Origin: Patescibacteria group bacterium
GTDB taxonomy: Bacteria; Patescibacteriota; WWE3; UBA101185; UBA10185
DNA: 34,983 nucleotides
Direction of reading: 5' to 3'
Assembly: GCA_026004595.1 (NCBI GenBank)
Contig: BPJL01000003.1
Span: forward strand, 1-34,983
Below the pieces are notes generated by a model. The model saw only the letters and a program-made list of their open reading frames with translations, was not told where the DNA came from and ran no database searches. Shown one piece after another: positions 31,346 through 34,983 of the stretch (its first letter is position 1; every line of letters starts with the position of its first letter). A program made the position numbers and the translations under genes.

Positions 31346-31501
31346 ATGTGGCTAGGAAGAGTCACCAAAGAGGTGGTTGATAGGAAAAAACTTATCTCCA
31401 TCATACAAACCTCCTCATTGCCACACGAGCCCCAGTGAAACTGGTTAGGCCAAACCGGAAATTCAACGTTGAGTTGTAAGCTCTCGGTTAGAGATTCTAA
31501 C
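31346..31501 (+). other. hairpin-rich segment, candidate structured RNA or leader
   Basis: Several short inverted repeats are packed together: TGTGGC (31347-31352) with GCCACA (31420-31425), CACC/GGTG (31363-31375), CCAGT-GAA-ACTGG (31432-31444), the palindrome TCAACGTTGA (31463-31472) and GTTAGA-GAT-TCTAAC (31487-31501). The segment lies in the leader between the mini-ORF and the next small gene. It matches no RNA family I know. Confidence 0.35.
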
Positions 31502-31605
31502 TCAAAAAGGTTTCGCTGGATATAACCAAGCGGCAAAAGCAGAACCGAAATTAAATTTTTTGTTTCTAAATTCGAACCAAAATACAAAGCTCAAAGGAGA
31601 GAAAC

Positions 31606-31752
31606 ATGTCAATTGATAAATTAAACAAAAAAGAAAGAGCTGAGCTCGTCTGCTTGGAGAAAAAATTAGAAAAAGAAGGCAGGCTCAGCCCCGCCGCGAC
31701 TGCGCGCCTGTACGAACTCCGCAGAAGGGCGCAGTTAAACGGCCAAAAGTAA
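31606..31752 (+). CDS. 48-residue helical protein of unknown function
   Basis: MSIDKLNKKERAELVCLEKK begins a highly charged, probably helical 48-residue protein, with ARLYELRRRA near its end. AAGGAG (31594-31599) lies six bases before the ATG and an intrinsic terminator follows the stop, so both ends look like a real gene. The LxxLExxLxxE spacing suggests a short coiled coil or helical hairpin. I do not recognise it. It is the last gene of the transcript from about 31277. Confidence 0.6.
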   Translation: MSIDKLNKKERAELVCLEKKLEKEGRLSPAATARLYELRRRAQLNGQK

Positions 31753-31765
31753 AAATAACGTATGC

Positions 31766-31809
31766 AAGCCGGGAAAACTTCATTTTATTTATCCCGGCTT
31801 TTTTTATTT
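31766..31809 (+). terminator. intrinsic terminator
   Basis: AAGCCGGGA (31766-31774) pairs perfectly with TCCCGGCTT (31792-31800) over a 17-base loop, followed by TTTTTATTT. Confidence 0.85.
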
Positions 31810-31828
31810 CCCTAAAAATGCTAATCTC

Positions 31829-31851
31829 TATAAAATCATACAGATAGGAGG
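31829..31851 (+). promoter_or_regulatory. -10 TATAAA/TAAAAT and ribosome binding site AGGAGG
   Basis: TATAAAAT (31829-31836) is followed by AGGAGG (31846-31851), seven bases before the ATG at 31859. This is one of the strongest ribosome binding sites in the window. Confidence 0.55.
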
Positions 31852-31858
31852 GCGGAAT

Positions 31859-32119
31859 ATGTCAAAGAAAAAATCCAGCAACAACGGCAGAAATGGAAAA
31901 AATGGAGATAACGAAAGTTTTCGCCCAGGATCATGCAAAAATCCCTTGCCTTTCAAAGGCGCCGTAGCCTGCAGATCCGAACTGCTTTCCAACTGTGTCT
32001 ATCAACCAAATACCTACGTTTACGCGGGGAGAGGAGTATATCTAATAACAAGCTCTGCACAGGAATGTTCGGGAACCTATCAATTCTCATATTCAGCAAA
32101 GCCGATAAGAGCAATGTAG
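31859..32119 (+). CDS. 86-residue Cys-containing small protein
   Basis: The first 20 residues are Lys/Asn/Gly-rich and probably disordered (MSKKKSSNNGRNGKNGDNES). The rest is compact, with four Cys (in SCKNP, ACRSE, NCVYQ and QECSG) and many Tyr/Ser, which suggests a small zinc- or disulfide-stabilised fold. There is no signal peptide or membrane helix. It has its own promoter, an AGGAGG site and a terminator-like hairpin after it, so it is a monocistronic gene. I do not recognise the family. Confidence 0.6.
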   Translation: MSKKKSSNNGRNGKNGDNESFRPGSCKNPLPFKGAVACRSELLSNCVYQPNTYVYAGRGVYLITSSAQECSGTYQFSYSAKPIRAM

Positions 32120-32130
32120 ATATTGTTGCA

Positions 32131-32167
32131 AAGCCGCTAATACTTAAAAGGCATTGGCGGCTTCTCT
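32131..32167 (+). terminator. intrinsic terminator
   Basis: AAGCCGC (32131-32137) pairs with GCGGCTT (32157-32163) around a 19-base loop, followed by CTCTTTT. Confidence 0.65.
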
Positions 32168-32215
32168 TTTCTCAAACCGTCTTTCCCCAATATAGTCTTA
32201 GAATTCAAATTATAA

Positions 32216-32221
32216 TATACT
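32216..32221 (+). promoter_or_regulatory. -10 hexamer TATACT, leaderless geometry
   Basis: TATACT ends six bases before the ATG at 32228. An overlapping TATAAT lies at 32211-32216. Confidence 0.55.
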
Positions 32222-32227
32222 GTTATC

Positions 32228-33448
32228 ATGCCAAAAGTCAGAACAGATGAGAACTTAATCAATAAATTTCTTGAAAGAGGGGTTGATTCAATTTACCCAT
32301 CTCGGGGGGAGCTTAAAAAGAAGTTGATGTCCGGAGAAAGAATAAAAGCCTATCAAGGTTTTGACCCATCCGGTCCGTATCTCCACATTGGGCATGCAAT
32401 TGGAATTAGAGCATTGAGAATTCTGCAAGAGCTCGGACATGAGGTAATTTTTCTCGTCGGAGATTTCACAGCGTTAGTTGGCGACCCTGATAAAGATACA
32501 TCGCGTCCATTAATGACCGAAGAACAGATCCAAAAAAATATGTCGGAATGGAAGGAACAGGCGGGTTACTTAATAGATTTTGAAGGCAGCAACCCCGTGA
32601 AGTTTATGAGAAACAGCGAGTGGCTTTCCAAGATCGGACTTGCTGATCTCATCAAACTAATGTCAAACGCCACCGTTCAGCAAATGCTGGAAAGAGATCT
32701 TTTCGCAAACAGGCTTAAAAAAAATAATCCAATCGGTTTACAGGAGTTTATCTACCCCCTTATGCAAGGGTTTGATAGCGTGGCAATGGCGGTTGACCTT
32801 GAAATCGGGGGAACCGATCAAACTTTCAACATGTTGATGGGGCGCGAACTGGTGAAAAGGTACCTTGGAAAAGAAAAATTTGTCAGAACAAATGAAATGA
32901 TGGAAGCTCCAGATGCCGTTACAATGAGCAAAACAAAAGGAAATGGAATAAATCTGTCGGACAAACCTGAGGAGATGTATGGAAAGGCAATGTCTTACCC
33001 CGATGAATTGATTATAAAGGGACTAAGATTATTAACAGATATTCCCACACAAGAAATTTGGGAGATAAACAAAAAAATAGATGCCGGGGAAAATCCGATG
33101 GCATTCAAAAAGCTTATGGCGTATGAGATAGTAAAAATTATTCGCGGAGAAAAAGAAGCAATAAAAGCCCAGGAACATTTCGAGAGAACAGTCCAAAAAA
33201 AGGATATTTCGGAAGAGGATGTAGAAACTGTAAAAATAACAGGTAATGTTCCACTGGTTGAATTTTTACGCAAGGCGCTAAATGAAACTGTATCCGCCAG
33301 CCAAATAAGAAGAATTGTTGAACAGGGCGGGGTAGAGGTTAACGGAGAAAAAATAAAAGATACAAAAATTGAGATAGAATTTAAGGCAGGCACATTAGTT
33401 AAATTTGGAAAAAGGAAATATTTCAAAGTGGAGGATGAAATAAAATGA
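32228..33448 (+). CDS. tyrS: tyrosyl-tRNA synthetase
   Basis: A 406-residue class I synthetase. The ATP-binding HIGH sequence is exact (53-56, in PYLHIGHAIG) and the KMSKS loop reads MSKTK (233-237, in TMSKTKGNGINLS). GGTDQTFNMLMGREL is the substrate pocket helix. The C-terminal S4 domain (about 335-400: VPLVEFLRKALNETVSASQI onward) binds the tRNA long arm. Layout and length fit the TyrS type with a short linker. It has a leaderless-type promoter. The last four bases overlap the next small gene (ATGA), implying coupled translation. Confidence 0.94.
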   Translation: MPKVRTDENLINKFLERGVDSIYPSRGELKKKLMSGERIKAYQGFDPSGPYLHIGHAIGIRALRILQELGHEVIFLVGDFTALVGDPDKDTSRPLMTEEQIQKNMSEWKEQAGYLIDFEGSNPVKFMRNSEWLSKIGLADLIKLMSNATVQQMLERDLFANRLKKNNPIGLQEFIYPLMQGFDSVAMAVDLEIGGTDQTFNMLMGRELVKRYLGKEKFVRTNEMMEAPDAVTMSKTKGNGINLSDKPEEMYGKAMSYPDELIIKGLRLLTDIPTQEIWEINKKIDAGENPMAFKKLMAYEIVKIIRGEKEAIKAQEHFERTVQKKDISEEDVETVKITGNVPLVEFLRKALNETVSASQIRRIVEQGGVEVNGEKIKDTKIEIEFKAGTLVKFGKRKYFKVEDEIK

Positions 33449-33570
33449 CGAAAAAAGAATTTAGAAAGAAGATAAGAAAAATGTTTAGAAAAGAAAACCT
33501 CTACAAGATAGTGATATTTGTAATTGGTCTGGCTCTTGTTTCAACCTCGGTGCTTCCTTACATACTGTAA
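33445..33570 (+). CDS. 41-residue single-pass membrane protein coupled to tyrS
   Basis: The ATG at 33445 overlaps the tyrS stop (ATGA), with GGAGG about ten bases upstream. The first 20 residues are strongly basic (MTKKEFRKKIRKMFRKENLY). One hydrophobic helix follows (KIVIFVIGLALVSTSVLPYI), so the N terminus should be inside. I do not recognise it. Coupling with a synthetase gene may be only positional. Confidence 0.6.
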   Translation: MTKKEFRKKIRKMFRKENLYKIVIFVIGLALVSTSVLPYIL

Positions 33571-33576
33571 AAGATA

Positions 33577-33618
33577 CCGGGACTTTTCGCCTTTTAAATA
33601 AAGACAATAAAATCCCGG
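33577..33618. terminator. possible bidirectional terminator
   Basis: CCGGGA (33577-33582) pairs with TCCCGG (33613-33618), extended by TTTT/AAAA past a one-base bulge, between convergent genes. T-rich sequence follows on the minus strand (TATCTTTT) and less clearly on the plus strand. Confidence 0.5.
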
Positions 33619-33638
33619 ATTTCAAAATTTTCCCTTTC

Positions 33639-33857
33639 CTAAAAACCGCCCAAGGCCGCAGAAAGCGCTGTATCAAACATAATGTATTTGCTACGAGGCA
33701 CTTTGACAATAACTGACCACCCTCTCTCTGGCTGCCCGGTTTCCACTTCGGGAGTATAATCGTCTTCCGGAAACATTTGCCTATACTTTTTAATGGCAGC
33801 TTCAGCAATACTGGGGTCGCAGAAACCTATTTCAACCGTTTGAGAAGTATCTTCCAT
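33639..33857 (-). CDS. 72-residue small protein of unknown function
   Basis: Starts MEDTSQTVEIGFCDPSIAEA and contains RGWSVIVKVPRSKYIMFDTA. It looks like a small alpha/beta fold with two strands and a helix, has no membrane segment, and is mildly acidic. AAAGGAG on the minus strand (33873-33867) lies nine bases before the ATG, and a GATAAT hexamer further upstream (33896-33891) may be its -10. It is divergent from recG. I do not recognise it. Confidence 0.55.
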   Translation of the reverse strand: MEDTSQTVEIGFCDPSIAEAAIKKYRQMFPEDDYTPEVETGQPERGWSVIVKVPRSKYIMFDTALSAALGGF

Positions 33858-33918
33858 TTTTACTCTCTCCTTTTATACATTCATTGTCCGATTATCTTAC
33901 TTCACTTTACAAATCGAG

Positions 33919-33924
33919 TAAAAT
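33919..33924 (+). promoter_or_regulatory. -10 hexamer TAAAAT before recG
   Basis: TAAAAT ends ten bases before the ATG at 33935. The other in-frame ATG (33923) overlaps the hexamer, which favours 33935. Confidence 0.4.
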
Positions 33925-33934
33925 GATACATGAG

Positions 33935-34983
33935 ATGAAACTTAGTTCACCAGTTTCTGAAATACCGAAAGTTGGGCCCAAGTATAAAAAACTGCTTGAA
34001 AATTTGGAAATTAAAACGGTTCGCGATTTGCTATATCACTTTCCGTTCAGGTACGAGGACTTTTCCAATGTTAAGCACATTTCTTCTTTGCTGGAAAACG
34101 AAACAACCACAGTAATTGGCATAGTTGAATCAATTAATAACATTTTTACGCGCCGTAGGAAAAGACTTACCAAAGTTAAGTTATCGGATTTTTCTGGTGA
34201 GATTGACCTAATATTTTTTAACCAGCACTATCTCAAAAACAGTCTCAAAATAGGCAAAGAGTATGTAGTAAGTGGCAAAACAAGCATTTTTGATGAAAAA
34301 ATCTGTTTTATAAGCCCGGAGATTGAGGTGAGCGGAGAAACACCCATTAATACAGGAAGGCTAGTACCCGTGTATTCCGAAACCTATGGTGTAACCTCAA
34401 GATGGTTAAGAGCAAGGATTAACGACGTCTTATTGGGAGAAATTGAACTCACAGAATTTCTTCCCGATATAACAAGAAAAAAACACAATTTGAACAATTT
34501 TGAGTGGTGCACAAAACAAATTCATTTCCCTGATACTCTAATAAACGCCAAAAAAGCGAAGGAAAGGTTCCAATTTGAGGAACTTATGCTAGAACTTCTA
34601 AAAGTGGAAAAAAGGCGTTTTGAATGGGCAGCTAAAACAAAAAGCTACAAAATGAGCATAAAAGCTGATCAGATAGACCGTTTTGTATCTTCTTTACCTT
34701 ATAAACTTACAGAATCACAGCAAAAGGCTGTTTTGGAGATACTTGAAGATATGAGCAGTGAACACCCCATGAACAGGTTGCTTGAAGGGGATGTAGGTAC
34801 AGGAAAAACGATTGTGGCGCTGATCTCCGCCTACAACACCTTTTTAAATGGCAAAAAGTCCATCTATATGGCCCCCACCGAAATTCTAGCCAACCAGCAT
34901 TACGAGACTTTTTCAATTCTTCTAAAGCCATTAGGGGTGAACGTATCCCTTATTACCGGATCCAAAAAGCCGTATGAGCGCGA
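33935..34983 (+). CDS. recG: ATP-dependent DNA helicase RecG, 5' part (runs off the window)
   Basis: About 349 residues are visible, and full RecG is near 680-700. PVSEIPKVGPKYKKLLENLE and TVRDLLYHFPFRYEDFS are the N-terminal RecG signature. The wedge/OB domain follows (about 55-150, VIGIVESINNIFTRRRKR). Q-motif-like LPYKLTESQQKAV, Walker A in LLEGDVGTGKT (about 283-293) and MAPTEILANQHY (motif Ia) open the helicase domain. RecG remodels stalled forks and branched DNA. Start 33935 is chosen from the -10 hexamer; 33923 would add four residues. The frame is open to the last base, with no frameshift. Confidence 0.95.
   Translation, partial: MKLSSPVSEIPKVGPKYKKLLENLEIKTVRDLLYHFPFRYEDFSNVKHISSLLENETTTVIGIVESINNIFTRRRKRLTKVKLSDFSGEIDLIFFNQHYLKNSLKIGKEYVVSGKTSIFDEKICFISPEIEVSGETPINTGRLVPVYSETYGVTSRWLRARINDVLLGEIELTEFLPDITRKKHNLNNFEWCTKQIHFPDTLINAKKAKERFQFEELMLELLKVEKRRFEWAAKTKSYKMSIKADQIDRFVSSLPYKLTESQQKAVLEILEDMSSEHPMNRLLEGDVGTGKTIVALISAYNTFLNGKKSIYMAPTEILANQHYETFSILLKPLGVNVSLITGSKKPYER

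Noticed and set aside
31346-31530. Read-through of UAA/UGA codons (recoded genetic code)
   Set aside because: The frame stays fairly open past TAA and TGA, but UGA and UAA end many conserved genes here (rplT, tyrS, truB, pheS), so the code is standard.
31565-31585. GGTTCGAATT on the minus strand as a T-arm of a tRNA or tmRNA
   Set aside because: The loop is flanked by bases that cannot form the five-pair stem, and no acceptor or anticodon arm is nearby.
31342-31587. 81-residue minus-strand frame opposite the hairpin-rich leader
   Set aside because: It needs a TTG start, lacks a ribosome binding site and -10, and lies antisense to a unit with promoter, ribosome binding sites and terminator.
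1-34983. CRISPR arrays, insertion sequences, prophage or defence genes
   Set aside because: I saw no spaced direct repeats, transposase or integrase motifs, or phage structural genes in the window.

Overview
The window reads like part of a chromosome of a Candidate Phyla Radiation (Patescibacteria) bacterium, possibly of the Microgenomates group. This is inferred, not proven. The main evidence is that housekeeping proteins have lost accessory domains. The trigger factor has no PPIase domain, the phenylalanyl-tRNA synthetase beta chain has no EMAP-like tRNA-binding domain, and the threonyl-tRNA synthetase has no TGS domain. There is also a DUF5674-type protein, many small unassignable membrane-anchored proteins, and very compact AT-rich spacing. 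UGA is used as an ordinary stop (rplT, tyrS, truB), so the code is the standard bacterial one.

Layout. Positions 1-7.3 kb hold a stand-alone M41-like metallopeptidase, a membrane-anchored protein split by a frameshift, two inverted paralogous polytopic membrane proteins of glycosyltransferase-C appearance, a MacB/FtsX-type permease, another anchored protein and tRNA-Pro(UGG). Positions 7.4-12.8 kb hold a GT39/ArnT-like glycosyltransferase, a guanylate-kinase-like P-loop protein, a 2H RNA ligase-like phosphoesterase, a UDP-glucuronate decarboxylase-type enzyme, a tandem pair of secreted lysozyme-like proteins and tRNA-Leu(UAG). Much of this stretch suggests cell-surface glycan and wall metabolism. 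Positions 13.2-17.8 kb hold small unknown genes, a HAD phosphatase, tig-clpP, a tRNA-Val-like fragment with a hairpin insertion, tRNA-Val(GAC) and an anchored protein. Positions 17.8-22.4 kb hold a P-type ATPase, a cupin, a membrane protein and truB. Positions 22.5-28.5 kb are a translation block, thrS-infC-rpmI-rplT, facing pheS-pheT on the other strand. Positions 28.5-35 kb hold a class A penicillin-binding protein, a cluster of very small genes with strong Shine-Dalgarno sites, tyrS with a coupled mini-membrane gene, and the start of recG, which runs off the window.

Two expression modes are visible. At least ten unit-leading genes have a TATAAT-like hexamer six bases (occasionally a few more) before the start codon. 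That geometry gives essentially leaderless mRNAs, and it helped fix several starts. Downstream operon genes and the very small genes instead carry AAGGAG-like ribosome binding sites. infC appears to start at AUA.

Four genes (the 716-1755 protein, tig, infC and the P-type ATPase) carry single-base frameshifts near or before their ends. In tig and infC these fall at A-runs. Consensus errors are the simplest explanation, but slippage in the A7 of tig is worth testing. I did not find a clear-cut novel defence or mobile system. The most unusual signals are the tRNA-derived hairpin locus at 16.85 kb, the small-gene/structured-RNA unit at 31.26-32.17 kb, the AUA start of infC and the leaderless promoter rule.
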